Shown here in pieces: positions 52,869 through 62,367 of a stretch of DNA of 64,000 bases (the first letter of the stretch is position 1; every line of letters begins with the position of its first letter). Origin of the DNA: Neobacillus niacini. GTDB lineage: Bacteria; Bacillota; Bacilli; Bacillales; Cytobacillaceae. The position numbers and the translations under genes are program-made. The stretch is taken from contig NZ_JAUSZN010000001.1 in the NCBI RefSeq assembly GCF_030817595.1, positions 6,374,001 through 6,438,000 on the forward strand, written 5' to 3'. The notes below the pieces were generated by a model. That model was given only the letters and a program-made list of their open reading frames with translations, was not told the DNA's origin and did not search any database.

Positions 52869-54147
52869 CAAAATTACTGTTGACATTGAAGTAACTGCTA
52901 ATCCATATCAGTTACCGCTTGAAGAACTGTTTACAATGGCGGCTAGAATCAATAAAAAACGGTCGTTTCTGTTTGTTAGTAAGGTTCTTGGAAAACATTT
53001 ACCAATACAACCGCAAAAAGGCCTATTGACTGCTGCTTTACTTGCAGCTAGATATGCAGAGAGTATTAGAAAATTGAATAGCCATGTATCAGAGAGTCTG
53101 GTTAACTCTTTTGGGCAAAGAGAGACAGATTTTCAAAGCGTTTCTTTTATCCCCAAGTCTGTTAATCCTGTTGTGATTGGATTTGCAGAGACCGCTACAT
53201 CACTCGGACACGCTTTTTTTGATTGCTTTGAAGAAGCAGAGTATTTCCATACAACAAGAGAAGAGATGGATCATTTAACACCTTGTATTACTTTTGAAGA
53301 AGAGCATTCTCATGCTACTTCTCATCGCTGTTATATTCCAATCGACATGATTGATCATCAGCGTGAAATTATCTTGATAGACGATGAAATGACCACTGGA
53401 AAAACGGCAATCAATATTATCGAATCGATCCATTCCCAGTTTCCTAGAAAAGACTATACAGTTGTCTCGATATTGGATTGGCGTTCAGAAGATAATAAAC
53501 AACAATTCACACAACTAGAAAGAACACTGGGGATAAATATAAATGTTGTTAGCTTGATGAGCGGTAAGGTACAAGTAAATGAGATGGGTAACCTTCAAGA
53601 ACTAGACCGGCAGCCTGATACATACAAAGAAATAAAAACTTGTTTGGAAGTAATATCTTTATCCGCTTTTTTTGAAAAAGAAATTGCCGGCAATTGCAAT
53701 GAGACTCCCTATATCAAGGAAACTGGCCGCTTTGGAATAGATAGCAAAAACAATCTTGTTCTTCATCAGAAAATAAATGACGCCGCCTTTGTACTAAGAC
53801 AACACAGAATGGGTTCAAAAACACTATGTCTAGGGAGCGGGGAGTTCATGTATATCCCTATGAAATTGGCTGCGGAAATGGGAGGAAATGTCTTCTATCA
53901 ATCTACTACTAGAAGTCCAATCTATATTCAAAACATCCAAGGGTATGGGGCAAGACACGGTATCGCATTTCCTAACCCAGAGGATCAGGAAGTAGCTCAT
54001 TTCGTTTACAATATTCCTCCAGGTGAGTATGATGAATTATTTGTTTTCTTTGAGAGAGAAGTACCTGCAGAAAATCTTCAGACATTATTAAAACAATTTG
54101 AAAAATTACAGTTAAAGTCGATTAAAATCGTCTTTTTCTCAGATTGA
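52810..54147 (+). CDS. Phosphoribosyltransferase-TRSP-domain protein of the Ter module
   Basis: A 445-residue protein. The PRPP motif is IILIDDEMTTGKTAIN (~residues 190-205). The C-terminal part (SPIYIQNIQGYGARHG) corresponds to the TRSP extension typical of Ter-associated PRTases. The start overlaps the preceding gene by 59 bp, a long overlap meaning tight coupling. Substrate unknown. Confidence 0.85.
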   Translation: MKDTQISTLSKKTYTYTILDKITVDIEVTANPYQLPLEELFTMAARINKKRSFLFVSKVLGKHLPIQPQKGLLTAALLAARYAESIRKLNSHVSESLVNSFGQRETDFQSVSFIPKSVNPVVIGFAETATSLGHAFFDCFEEAEYFHTTREEMDHLTPCITFEEEHSHATSHRCYIPIDMIDHQREIILIDDEMTTGKTAINIIESIHSQFPRKDYTVVSILDWRSEDNKQQFTQLERTLGININVVSLMSGKVQVNEMGNLQELDRQPDTYKEIKTCLEVISLSAFFEKEIAGNCNETPYIKETGRFGIDSKNNLVLHQKINDAAFVLRQHRMGSKTLCLGSGEFMYIPMKLAAEMGGNVFYQSTTRSPIYIQNIQGYGARHGIAFPNPEDQEVAHFVYNIPPGEYDELFVFFEREVPAENLQTLLKQFEKLQLKSIKIVFFSD

Positions 54148-54160
54148 TAGGGGTGGAAGA

Positions 54161-55282
54161 ATGCCTATGATAACCAATCAGCCTGCTAAAATGGGAAGCT
54201 ATTCTGAGGATGATGTTCTTTTTCTACTAAAGGATTTGAGTAATTTTCAGCTTGAAGACTCAACCCTGAATCGTGAAATGAGAGTTCAAGCTGGACAGCA
54301 TTACAGTGAATCATTGCCGATAGAATACCAGCCGCCAGATGAATATGTTGAATTGTTTTGGAATACCGCCAATGAGTATAAATCAAAAGTGGCACTTTGC
54401 GTTGGTATTGTGGCTGAGCAAATCTATCGCAATAAGGGTGATCAAGCCATCCTCGTATCTCTTGCCAGGGCTGGAACGCCGGTTGGAATTCTGGTTAAAA
54501 GGTATATTAAATTCCGCTACGGAATTTCTTTACCTCATTATAGTGTCTCGATTATCCGTGACAGAGGTATTGACGAAAATGCACTGCACTATATACTCGA
54601 AAAACACCCAGAGGGTAACATTCAGTTCGTGGATGGCTGGACTGGAAAAGGAGCGATTTCGCTGGAATTAACAAAGGCATGCCAGCACTTTGAAAGTAAT
54701 TATCAAATCCAGCTGGATGATGAACTTGCCGTCATTGCCGACCCTGGTCATTGTACGGCACTTTTTGGAACGAGAGAAGACTTTCTCATTCCAAGTGCCT
54801 GCTTAAATTCGACCGTTTCGGGACTTGTAAGCCGTACGGTATTAAATGACACGTATATTGGTAAAAACGATTTTCACGGAGCAAAGTATTACCAGGAACT
54901 TCTCACTAATGATGTTTCGAATGATTATATTGAAATGATTGCTGGTGAATTTTCTGCCATCAGTCAAGAAGCAGAGGAAATCGCTTTACAAAGAGAACAC
55001 GAGGAAATTAAGGTAGAATTTACAGGTATGCAGGATGTAAGAACCATCCAAGCTGAATTTGAAATAGGAAGCACGAATTATATCAAACCAGGAGTCGGCG
55101 AAACCACAAGAGTACTACTTCGGAGGGTCCCATGGAAAATCCTTATGCGTGATCCTTCAAGTCCTTATGTGAGACATATTCTTATGCTCGCTGAAGAAAA
55201 AGGAGTAGAAATAGTGACGTATCCGGAAATGAATTATTTGTGTATGGGCTTAATTAAATCGGTTAAGGAGACTAGTAAATGA
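54161..55282 (+). CDS. StiP-family (PRTase-like) protein with a C-terminal PELOTA-type domain
   Basis: A 373-residue protein. N-terminal PRTase-like/StiP region (residues ~30-260): LVSLARAGTPVGILVKR and YSVSIIRDRGIDENAL and a DGWTGKGAI motif, then a C-terminal ~70-residue PELOTA-like RNA-binding domain (VLLRRVPWKILMRDP). RefSeq-type names call it a cysteine protease StiP family, but no clear catalytic Cys/His pair is visible; the PRTase-like reading fits better. ATGA overlap with the HAD gene. Confidence 0.8.
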   Translation: MPMITNQPAKMGSYSEDDVLFLLKDLSNFQLEDSTLNREMRVQAGQHYSESLPIEYQPPDEYVELFWNTANEYKSKVALCVGIVAEQIYRNKGDQAILVSLARAGTPVGILVKRYIKFRYGISLPHYSVSIIRDRGIDENALHYILEKHPEGNIQFVDGWTGKGAISLELTKACQHFESNYQIQLDDELAVIADPGHCTALFGTREDFLIPSACLNSTVSGLVSRTVLNDTYIGKNDFHGAKYYQELLTNDVSNDYIEMIAGEFSAISQEAEEIALQREHEEIKVEFTGMQDVRTIQAEFEIGSTNYIKPGVGETTRVLLRRVPWKILMRDPSSPYVRHILMLAEEKGVEIVTYPEMNYLCMGLIKSVKETSK

Positions 55283-56079
55283 TAACTGCATCGGATCTTG
55301 ACCGCACACTCATGTATTCTGATCGAGCAATCGAAGAATTCGGAATACCAGCGGATCTTGTGTTGAAGCCGGTTGAAATGATAAAGGGAAAATGGGCTGG
55401 GTATATGACGGAAGCGTCATTTTCCATGTTAAGAGAAGTTAACAAGCACAGCTTGTTTATACCGGTTACAACGAGAACAACAGAACAATTTAAACGGTTT
55501 GTGATTTTTGAAAAAGAAATACCATTGTCTTACGCGATTACCACAAATGGTGCACATATTTTGTATAACGGGGAGCCTTTAAAAGAGTGGTCGGAACATT
55601 TAATCATTCAATTGAGAAATGGATGTGCACCTGAGGAAGAATTACTCTCTGGCTTAAAATGGGCTGGAATTACCTTGGATGGGGAAAGAAAGCAGGCTGA
55701 AAACCTATTTTTTTACTTTGTATTAAACTGTCTTCCGAGCCCATCAGAACTCTCAGCAATTCGTAGTCTTACAGCCAATTATGGCTGGAAAATGAGCCTT
55801 CAGGGCAGAAAACTCTACTTTATTCCAACTGTTATTAGCAAAGGGAAGGCGCTTGAATATATTTGTAACCGAGAAGGAATGGAAGCAATGGCGGGCGCAG
55901 GTGATTCTGTTTTAGATTGGGATTTTCTAAAGAATTGCCGCTATCGATTCGTCCCAAGCCATGGAGAGATTCTAAAAGTGAAGGGACCAGCTGATTTCAC
56001 GCTGACAAACCAGCTCGGCGTTGCCGCTGGTGAAGAAATACTCCAGCATTTCCTTAAGTCCTTAAAACTCAAAATCTAA
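55279..56079 (+). CDS. HAD-superfamily phosphatase of the Ter module
   Basis: A 266-residue Cof-type HAD hydrolase. Nucleophile motif ASDLDRTLMYS (DxD), Thr/Ser motif VTTRTTEQF, Lys in VISKGKALE, acidic motif AGAGDSVLDWDFL. Probably removes phosphate from the product of the module. Last gene of the first plus-strand unit; the stop is followed by a small gene on the other strand. Confidence 0.87.
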   Translation: MITASDLDRTLMYSDRAIEEFGIPADLVLKPVEMIKGKWAGYMTEASFSMLREVNKHSLFIPVTTRTTEQFKRFVIFEKEIPLSYAITTNGAHILYNGEPLKEWSEHLIIQLRNGCAPEEELLSGLKWAGITLDGERKQAENLFFYFVLNCLPSPSELSAIRSLTANYGWKMSLQGRKLYFIPTVISKGKALEYICNREGMEAMAGAGDSVLDWDFLKNCRYRFVPSHGEILKVKGPADFTLTNQLGVAAGEEILQHFLKSLKLKI

Positions 56080-56321
56080 TTTTTTTTAATATATGGATAA
56101 AACAAATAAAAATAAATCGAACTGAATAAAGCAAAAGAACCACTAAAAAATAGGACAGCAATACTAACACTGGCAAGAACGGGAGACAGAAACAGCGTAA
56201 AAAGTAAGCATAACCAGAACAAATCGATTATAACGAAGGTTTTTGAGACCATTAAATCCATAATAATACTTAATTCCTCGCTAACATCTTCCATTCTTGG
56301 CCGCTTGTATATAAACCTCAT
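56076..56321 (-). CDS. Small membrane protein opposite the Ter operon
   Basis: An 81-residue protein: a basic N terminus (MRFIYKRPRMEDVSEE), then two hydrophobic helices (TFVIIDLFWLCLLFTLFLS and VSIAVLFFSGSFALFSSIYF). The start ATG at 56321 has AGGTGA. It overlaps the HAD stop by 4 bp on the other strand and sits between the two halves of the Ter locus. Family not recognised. Confidence 0.6.
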   Translation of the reverse strand: MRFIYKRPRMEDVSEELSIIMDLMVSKTFVIIDLFWLCLLFTLFLSPVLASVSIAVLFFSGSFALFSSIYFYLFYPYIKKN

Positions 56322-56416
56322 GAAGTCACCTACTTGTAGTATTGAGTACTCAATCATATGTAAGGACAAGGAAGAATGTGAAAAATGAGGAAATTACCTG
56401 ACTTCTGCTCTTGAAA

Positions 56417-56444
56417 TGAAACATTTTACGATTAGTTTCGTATA
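56417..56444 (+). promoter_or_regulatory. ECF sigma-type promoter of the second Ter unit
   Basis: TGAAAC (56417-56422), 16-bp spacer, CGTATA (56439-56444). It has the same pattern as the promoter at 50111 and lies ~109 bp before yceG. Confidence 0.85.
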
Positions 56445-56552
56445 AACAATGAACCAATTATTTAACTGTGATATGATGGTAAAGAATACCCTTACATAAT
56501 TTAACTGTTACGTACAAAAAATCTTTCGCTTTTTTGAGGGAAGGGATTATGA

Positions 56553-58190
56553 ATGAATTTACCATACAACCAAATGAATGTCCGACCCGTATCCCTTTCA
56601 TTTGAAAATTGGCTTGATACGCTGAAAATGCCGCTGTCAGAGCGGCCAGAATTTTCAATAGAGCAGGGAAGTATTCAGATTGGGCAAGTATTAGCGAAAT
56701 TCCTTGGAATTCCGATTGACAGTGATGAGTATTACAATCAGCTTTTTGATTATGTGTCTTCCTCTGAAACACACTTACATGTATTAAGTGAAGAATCACT
56801 AAATAAAAACATTGATAATCATCATTTTCAATCAATTCAAAAGGTATTGAATATCAGTCAAGAACAGAAGCTTTCAATCAATCGATTCACAGCTTTTCTT
56901 GATGGCGAGCGGCTGTTGTATAAGTCAAATATCCCAGCCATACATCGAAAAATAAGAGAAGCGATGATCAGTACGCTTGAACTTTTTACGCAGCGTGAAA
57001 AGGATGGGTTGAAGAATAACGAACTAAGAAGGGTCCTAGTCGACGTAATTAAGTGGTCGATGAACCATTTAAACCCTTTGTTAGATAATGTCGACCTTCA
57101 GAAGGAAATGCCTAAATTCTTATGGTACGGCGATATGAAAAGAAGTCAGCCTTACTTTGTCTATTATTTAATAAAGCTTGGCTGCGATGTAATCATTTTT
57201 CATCCAGAAGGCAAGGATGTTTTAGCTGGATTTCTAGATGAGGAATTCTTTACGCATCACTACCAAAATAAACAACAAGCAGAACCATTTCCAAAAGAAA
57301 GAAGAAACCGCCAAACCACTGTGGCCTATCGGGCCTCAAGAGAGATTGAGACGATTCTTAATCAGGAAGGGTCAGGTTTATATAAACCATGGCAATTAAG
57401 GGAGTATACCCCATCTTCGATTACTTTAAAAACCACCTATGATGAATTATTTATCCTTGGTAAAGAAATTGCAATGGTCCGACCAGGATTTGAAGTTGAG
57501 AACGGACAAGTTAAAATACCTTCCCTTTTTGCTAAAATTCAGGGTGTGAGTAAAAACCGTAAAGAGTATTGGGATCGAATCCAGCACCTTACAGAATTCG
57601 AACACAGCCTGTTGATTCGCCAATTACCGTTTACATGGTCAAGCTCTAACGATTTTCGTTTTCACTACCGAAATGCTCTTGGGCGAGATGGATTATTAAA
57701 TCCAGATATCATGATGCAGGCACATTATTGGCCGTATTCCTTCTTACCAACTGGATTACAAAAGGGGATCGCTAGTGCGATTCGTCGAATATGTGAAAAG
57801 CCGGGTTTAAAGTCGTTGCCAGGGGAAACCATGGAAGAGGTAAGCATCTATTTATTTAGTCAGGCGATGTTTACACCAAAAGAGATCATCCAGTTAATGG
57901 AAAAATTTGATTATTCACAGCATGTACCGAAGTTAATCATTTATAACAATGAATGCCGCGGTATGCTTACAAGATCAGATGCTGCCCTTATCCTGCTATT
58001 AAACCAATTTGGTGTTGATATTATCGTATATAACCCGCCAGGCCATAATGATATTGAAAATTTCGTTCATGATAGTTTATTTGATACGCACTGGCTTAGT
58101 GATGTTGTTTTTGAATTAGAATATAAAGAACCTTTCAAACTGAAGAAAAAGTTCTTCCAAGGAATTATAAAAAATTTAAGGGGAGATTAA
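56553..58190 (+). CDS. yceG: YceG-family protein (tandem YceG domains)
   Basis: A 545-residue protein with two similar halves, each with a strand-rich segment ending in hydrophobic stretches such as KFLWYGDMKRSQPYFVYYLIKLGCDVIIFHP and PKLIIYNNECRGMLTRSDAALILLLNQFGVDIIVYNP. This is the internal duplication seen in YceG of B. subtilis (about 537 residues). Function unknown; in Ter loci it partners TelA. ATG 56553 has AAGGGA; an out-of-frame ATG lies 4 bp before. Confidence 0.87.
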   Translation: MNLPYNQMNVRPVSLSFENWLDTLKMPLSERPEFSIEQGSIQIGQVLAKFLGIPIDSDEYYNQLFDYVSSSETHLHVLSEESLNKNIDNHHFQSIQKVLNISQEQKLSINRFTAFLDGERLLYKSNIPAIHRKIREAMISTLELFTQREKDGLKNNELRRVLVDVIKWSMNHLNPLLDNVDLQKEMPKFLWYGDMKRSQPYFVYYLIKLGCDVIIFHPEGKDVLAGFLDEEFFTHHYQNKQQAEPFPKERRNRQTTVAYRASREIETILNQEGSGLYKPWQLREYTPSSITLKTTYDELFILGKEIAMVRPGFEVENGQVKIPSLFAKIQGVSKNRKEYWDRIQHLTEFEHSLLIRQLPFTWSSSNDFRFHYRNALGRDGLLNPDIMMQAHYWPYSFLPTGLQKGIASAIRRICEKPGLKSLPGETMEEVSIYLFSQAMFTPKEIIQLMEKFDYSQHVPKLIIYNNECRGMLTRSDAALILLLNQFGVDIIVYNPPGHNDIENFVHDSLFDTHWLSDVVFELEYKEPFKLKKKFFQGIIKNLRGD

Positions 58191-58193
58191 ATA

Positions 58194-59291
58194 GTGAATC
58201 TACCACAAAATGAAACTGCTAACTTAATGACTGAGGAACCGTTAAGTGAAGCTAAGATTTCCGACATTAAGCTTGCCCTCAGGAAGGAAACAGAAGTTCA
58301 AAATCTGGCAAGGTCCATTGATGAACGAGACCAGATAAAGATATTAGAGTTTGGGAAAGAGCCGGCTGTGCAAATCTCCCGTTTTTCAGATCAAATTTTA
58401 GGTAATATGCGGACAACGAAAGTCGAAGATTCCGGCGAGCTTCTAAAGCAGCTTACCAAAATAATGGATAAGTTCGATCCAAAAGACTTTCAAAAAACTT
58501 CCACCGGATTTTTCGGAAAGCTCTTTAAAAAGGGCGAAAAGATGATTGAAAAGGTCTTTGGAAAATACCAAACGATGGGTTCTGAAATTGATAAGGTGTA
58601 TGTGGAAATTTCTAAGTACCAGCATGAGATGGTGGATTCCACAAAAATGCTCGAACAAATGTATGAGCAGAATTATCAATATTATATGACGCTGGAAAAA
58701 TACGTGGTTGCCGGAGAAATGAAGGTAGAAGATCTAAAAAATAGTCAATTGCCACAATTAGAAGCACGTGTTGCGTCAGGCGACCAGATCGCTTCCATGC
58801 AATTGGATACTTTAAGAAATTCAATTGAGGCTTTAGAGCAGCGAATTTATGATCTTGAAATGGCAAAGATGGTCGCGCTGCAGACAGCACCGCAAATACG
58901 CTTGCTGCAAAGAGGAAATACAAAGCTGATTGGGAAAATCAATTCCGCCTTTGTAACAACGATTCCAATCTTTAAGAATGGTCTCATTCAGGCGGTTGCT
59001 GCAAAAAGACAGAAGCTTGTTGCTGATTCAATGAGTGAACTAGACCGTCGTACCAATGAAATGCTACTGAAAAATGCACAAAACATATCGAAGCAAAGCA
59101 CAGATATTGCAAGACTCGCAGGCGGCCCAAGTATTAAAATCGAGACCATCGAAGAATCCTGGAACATCATCATTAAAGGTATGCAGGAAACACGAGCCAT
59201 TGAAGAAGAAAATAAGCGCCTGCGTGTAGAAGGAACCAAGCGTCTAGAACAACTGCAGGATAACTTTAAAAAATTGAAACAACAATACTAA
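58194..59291 (+). CDS. yceH: TelA/YceH toxic-anion resistance protein
   Basis: A 365-residue protein, almost all helical coiled coil. Family blocks: SGDQIASMQLDTLRNSIEALEQRIYDLEMAKMVALQTAPQIRLLQ in the middle and GPSIKIETIEESWNIIIKGM near the end. TelA homologues confer tellurite tolerance and B. subtilis YceH is in the same cluster. GTG start, 3 bp after yceG. Confidence 0.92.
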   Translation: MNLPQNETANLMTEEPLSEAKISDIKLALRKETEVQNLARSIDERDQIKILEFGKEPAVQISRFSDQILGNMRTTKVEDSGELLKQLTKIMDKFDPKDFQKTSTGFFGKLFKKGEKMIEKVFGKYQTMGSEIDKVYVEISKYQHEMVDSTKMLEQMYEQNYQYYMTLEKYVVAGEMKVEDLKNSQLPQLEARVASGDQIASMQLDTLRNSIEALEQRIYDLEMAKMVALQTAPQIRLLQRGNTKLIGKINSAFVTTIPIFKNGLIQAVAAKRQKLVADSMSELDRRTNEMLLKNAQNISKQSTDIARLAGGPSIKIETIEESWNIIIKGMQETRAIEEENKRLRVEGTKRLEQLQDNFKKLKQQY

Positions 59292-59331
59292 TTGATTGTT
59301 AACTATAAAAATTTATTTATGAGGTGAAAGT

Positions 59332-59958
59332 ATGGCTATTAGCTTACAAAAAGGTCAAAGAGTAGATTTAACAAAAGGTAATCCAGGACTATCTAAAATC
59401 ATGGTAGGTTTGGGCTGGGACCCAGTTCAAAGTGGTAAAAGCGGAGGCGGCGGCCTCTTCGGTGGCTTGTTTGGCGGCGGAGGAGCAGGCGGCGGTGCTA
59501 ATGTAGATTGTGATGCTTCTGTTATCATGCTTGGTGCTAACGATAAGATTCAAAACAACAATGACGTGATCTATTTTGGTAATTTGAAAAGCAAAGACGG
59601 CAGTGTGCAGCACTCTGGAGACAACTTAACAGGTGATGGAGACGGGGACGACGAACAAGTTATGGTAGAACTAAGCCGTGTTCCAGAAAGCGTTCAAAAG
59701 CTTGTATTTGTTGTTAATATATATGATTGTGTAAAAAGAAAACAACATTTCGGCATGATCCGCAATGCATTTATTCGTGTAGTAAATCCATCAAATGGTC
59801 AAGAAATGATTCGTTATAACCTATCTGATGATTACAGCGGCAAAACATCGTTAGTGGTTGGGGAAATTTACCGCCACAACACAGAGTGGAAGTTCGCTGC
59901 TGTTGGAACTGGTACAAACGCAGCAAGCTTAAGTGAAGTAGTGCGTTCATACAGTTAA
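59332..59958 (+). CDS. TerD-family protein 2, with glycine-rich insertion
   Basis: A 208-residue TerD protein. Compared with TerD 1 the DFDLD region reads NVDCDASV and is preceded by a ~22-residue Gly-rich insertion (GGGGLFGGLFGGGG and following), while the DGDGDDEQ calcium loop and IRNAFIRVVN are kept. The insertion may form a flexible or membrane-associating loop (inference). It follows yceH by 40 bp. Confidence 0.92.
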   Translation: MAISLQKGQRVDLTKGNPGLSKIMVGLGWDPVQSGKSGGGGLFGGLFGGGGAGGGANVDCDASVIMLGANDKIQNNNDVIYFGNLKSKDGSVQHSGDNLTGDGDGDDEQVMVELSRVPESVQKLVFVVNIYDCVKRKQHFGMIRNAFIRVVNPSNGQEMIRYNLSDDYSGKTSLVVGEIYRHNTEWKFAAVGTGTNAASLSEVVRSYS

Positions 59959-59963
59959 GACTA

Positions 59964-59995
59964 CAGGAACAAGCTATGCTTGTTCCTTCTAAAAT
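59964..59995 (+). terminator. Hairpin between the second and third terD
   Basis: AGGAACAAG / CTTGTTCCT stem; the T tract is short. Confidence 0.5.
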
Positions 59996-60018
59996 TAAGT
60001 TCTAAAGAGGTGATCTAG

Positions 60019-60597
60019 TTGGGCATCAATTTATCTAAAGGACAAAGAATTGATCTTACAAAAACAAATCCTGGATTAACAAGAGCCATTATTGGTCTAG
60101 GGTGGGACACGAACCGCTACCACGGCGGCCATGACTTTGACCTCGATGCTTCCGCATTTCTTACAGACGCAAATGGGCGGGTAACGCAGGATTTGGATTT
60201 TATCTTTTATAATAATTTAGTGCATGCGTCAGGCGGAGTGGAGCATACGGGCGATAACCGCACTGGTGAGGGTGATGGGGACGATGAGCAAATAAGAATT
60301 GATTTCAGCAAGGTTCCTTCACACGTCCATCGAATTGCGATTGCCGTAACGATTCATGATGCAGACTCAAGAAATCAAAACTTTGGACAGGTTTCCAATG
60401 CATTCGCCCGGTTGTTTGATGAAGAAACAAATCGTGAAATTCTTCGTTTTGACCTTGGCGAAGACTTTTCCGTCGAAACCGCCGTTGTTATTTGTGAGCT
60501 TTATCGTCATAACGGTGAATGGAAATTTAACGCCATTGGCAGCGGATTTTCAGGCGGTTTAGCGGCACTTTGCCGGAATTATGGACTTGAAGTATAG
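60019..60597 (+). CDS. TerD-family protein 3 (YceE-like)
   Basis: A 192-residue TerD protein closely resembling TerD 1: DFDLDAS and [11 protein letters not shown] calcium loops and [14 protein letters not shown]. The start is TTG 60019, 5 bp after GAGGTGA. Last gene of the Ter locus, followed by a terminator. Confidence 0.94.
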   Translation: MGINLSKGQRIDLTKTNPGLTRAIIGLGWDTNRYHGGHDFDLDASAFLTDANGRVTQDLDFIFYNNLVHASGGVEHTGDNRTGEGDGDDEQIRIDFSKVPSHVHRIAIAVTIHDADSRNQNFGQVSNAFARLFDEETNREILRFDLGEDFSVETAVVICELYRHNGEWKFNAIGSGFSGGLAALCRNYGLEV

Positions 60598-60604
60598 AGT
60601 TTTT

Positions 60605-60640
60605 CGAAAAGCTGCCATTTTTGGACAGCTTTTCTTTTTT
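60605..60640 (+). terminator. Terminator of the Ter locus
   Basis: GAAAAGCTG / CAGCTTTTC stem followed by seven T. Confidence 0.9.
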
Positions 60641-60810
60641 TATGTATAAAATATAAGTCTTGTTTTTTAAAACGAATACTTTTAGAAATTTTACTTATAA
60701 ATGAGATATATCTGAGAACCTCGATTTCCACCAATTAATTACCAATTATTCAGCACGATCTACCATGTTATAATTCTAGTAAAGGTCTAATTTACTAGGA
60801 GGATGATAAT

Positions 60811-61515
60811 ATGCGTAAATGGGTTGTTTCCTCCATTATTGCTGGATTATTTTTGTCGATGATCACCACCTCCCAAGCCTCGTTTGACAGCATTAAACTT
60901 GGTGATTATCCAAGAAACTCTGAACTCTATCAATTTATTAATAACGAATCCAATCTCGAACAATTAAACGAAATGATACTATTACCAAAAAGCCTTTTTG
61001 ATGAAAAAGCGGCTGCAGGTATTATTACTAGAATTTCTAATTTGCCAGAAGTTCTTTTAGAAAAAATCAACGATCAAGACATTACCCTTAAACTGTTTAC
61101 TGGAAAATTAACAGATAACCAAACAGCTCGCTACTTAGCTGGGCAAATTCCCCGTGGGTACAATTCACAAACTACGTGGGATGAAGTACCTGGAATTGGC
61201 GGCTCGCAAGTGGTTTTGGTGAAAATAGGGAGCAGTGAAAAAGGGAAAGGGCATGGATCTGTGAATTTAGAACTGCACGAAATCGCTCATTCGATTGATC
61301 ATCTTGTATTCCAAAATGTTAGTAAAAGTAAAGAATTTCAATTGATATGGGAGGAAGAGAGAGGAATTTTATTTCCTGGAAACTCTTATTTCATCCTGCA
61401 TGCAGAGGAATACTTTGCTGAAACCTTTGCCATGTATTATCTAGATCACGAAACAAAATTACAATTGAAAAAACGAGCTCCTCAGACGTATGACTTCATT
61501 CAGGCTCTGCAATAA
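60811..61515 (+). CDS. Secreted anthrax-lethal-factor/Pro-Pro-endopeptidase-like metalloprotease
   Basis: A 234-residue protein with a signal peptide (residues 1-~23, ending SQAS). The zinc motif is HEIAH (ELHEIAHSID), with the downstream Glu in EEYFAETFAMYYL. The upstream pattern TTWDEVPGIGGSQVVLVK matches the W-x-x-V-P-G-x-G-G block of ATLF-like proteases and of PPEP-1/2, which cleave between two prolines in surface proteins. A promoter with TGTTATAAT (extended -10 at 60766-60774) lies upstream. The target is not known from the window. Confidence 0.85.
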   Translation: MRKWVVSSIIAGLFLSMITTSQASFDSIKLGDYPRNSELYQFINNESNLEQLNEMILLPKSLFDEKAAAGIITRISNLPEVLLEKINDQDITLKLFTGKLTDNQTARYLAGQIPRGYNSQTTWDEVPGIGGSQVVLVKIGSSEKGKGHGSVNLELHEIAHSIDHLVFQNVSKSKEFQLIWEEERGILFPGNSYFILHAEEYFAETFAMYYLDHETKLQLKKRAPQTYDFIQALQ

Positions 61516-61572
61516 ACGGTTCATTATGGTAAAATGAAAAACATGAATGTTTTTACAGAGGGAGTGTCAGTT

Positions 61573-62367
61573 TTGAAGCAATATTTAGAGCTTTGCGAGC
61601 ATGTTTTAAAAAATGGTCATGAAAAGGGAGATCGAACCGGGACAGGAACAATCAGTACTTTTGGTTATCAAATGAGATTTAATTTACAAGAAGGATTTCC
61701 TTTATTAACTACTAAGAAGCTGCATTTAAAATCGATCATTTATGAATTGCTATGGTTTTTAAATGGTGATACTAATGTCAGATATTTGCAGGAAAATGGT
61801 GTAAGGATTTGGAATGAATGGGCTGATGAAAACGGTGAACTAGGGCCAGTATACGGACATCAATGGCGTTCATGGACAGGTGCTGATGGTACGACGGTAG
61901 ACCAAATTAGTGAGTTAATTCATCAAATCAAGACAAATCCAAACTCAAGAAGACTGATTGTGAATGCATGGAATGTAGCGGAGATTGATAAAATGGCTTT
62001 AGCGCCATGTCATTGCTTGTTCCAATTTTACGTGGTCGATGGGAAATTATCCTGTCAATTGTATCAACGTTCAGCAGATGTATTCCTTGGTGTGCCATTC
62101 AATATTGCCTCTTACGCGTTATTGACAATGATGATAGCGCAGGTTTGTGACTTGGAGCCGGGTGAATTTATTCACTCATTTGGTGATGTTCATATCTATC
62201 AAAATCATATTGAGCAAGTGAAAATGCAAATGGAGCGAGATCTGCGTTCATTGCCGAAAATGAACATCAATCCACATGTTAAGGACATTTTCTCATTTTC
62301 CTTTGAGGATTTTACTTTACAAGGTTATGATCCACATCCACATATTAAAGGAGCGGTCTCTGTATGA
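61573..62367 (+). CDS. thyA: Thymidylate synthase
   Basis: A 264-residue enzyme converting dUMP and methylene-THF to dTMP. Catalytic Cys is in [11 protein letters not shown], folate/dUMP blocks in [27 protein letters not shown] and [23 protein letters not shown]. It is the short ThyB-type (264). The start is TTG 61573, ~8 bp after GAGGGAG; upstream in-frame codons overlap that site. ATGA overlap with dfrA. Confidence 0.96.
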   Translation: MKQYLELCEHVLKNGHEKGDRTGTGTISTFGYQMRFNLQEGFPLLTTKKLHLKSIIYELLWFLNGDTNVRYLQENGVRIWNEWADENGELGPVYGHQWRSWTGADGTTVDQISELIHQIKTNPNSRRLIVNAWNVAEIDKMALAPCHCLFQFYVVDGKLSCQLYQRSADVFLGVPFNIASYALLTMMIAQVCDLEPGEFIHSFGDVHIYQNHIEQVKMQMERDLRSLPKMNINPHVKDIFSFSFEDFTLQGYDPHPHIKGAVSV

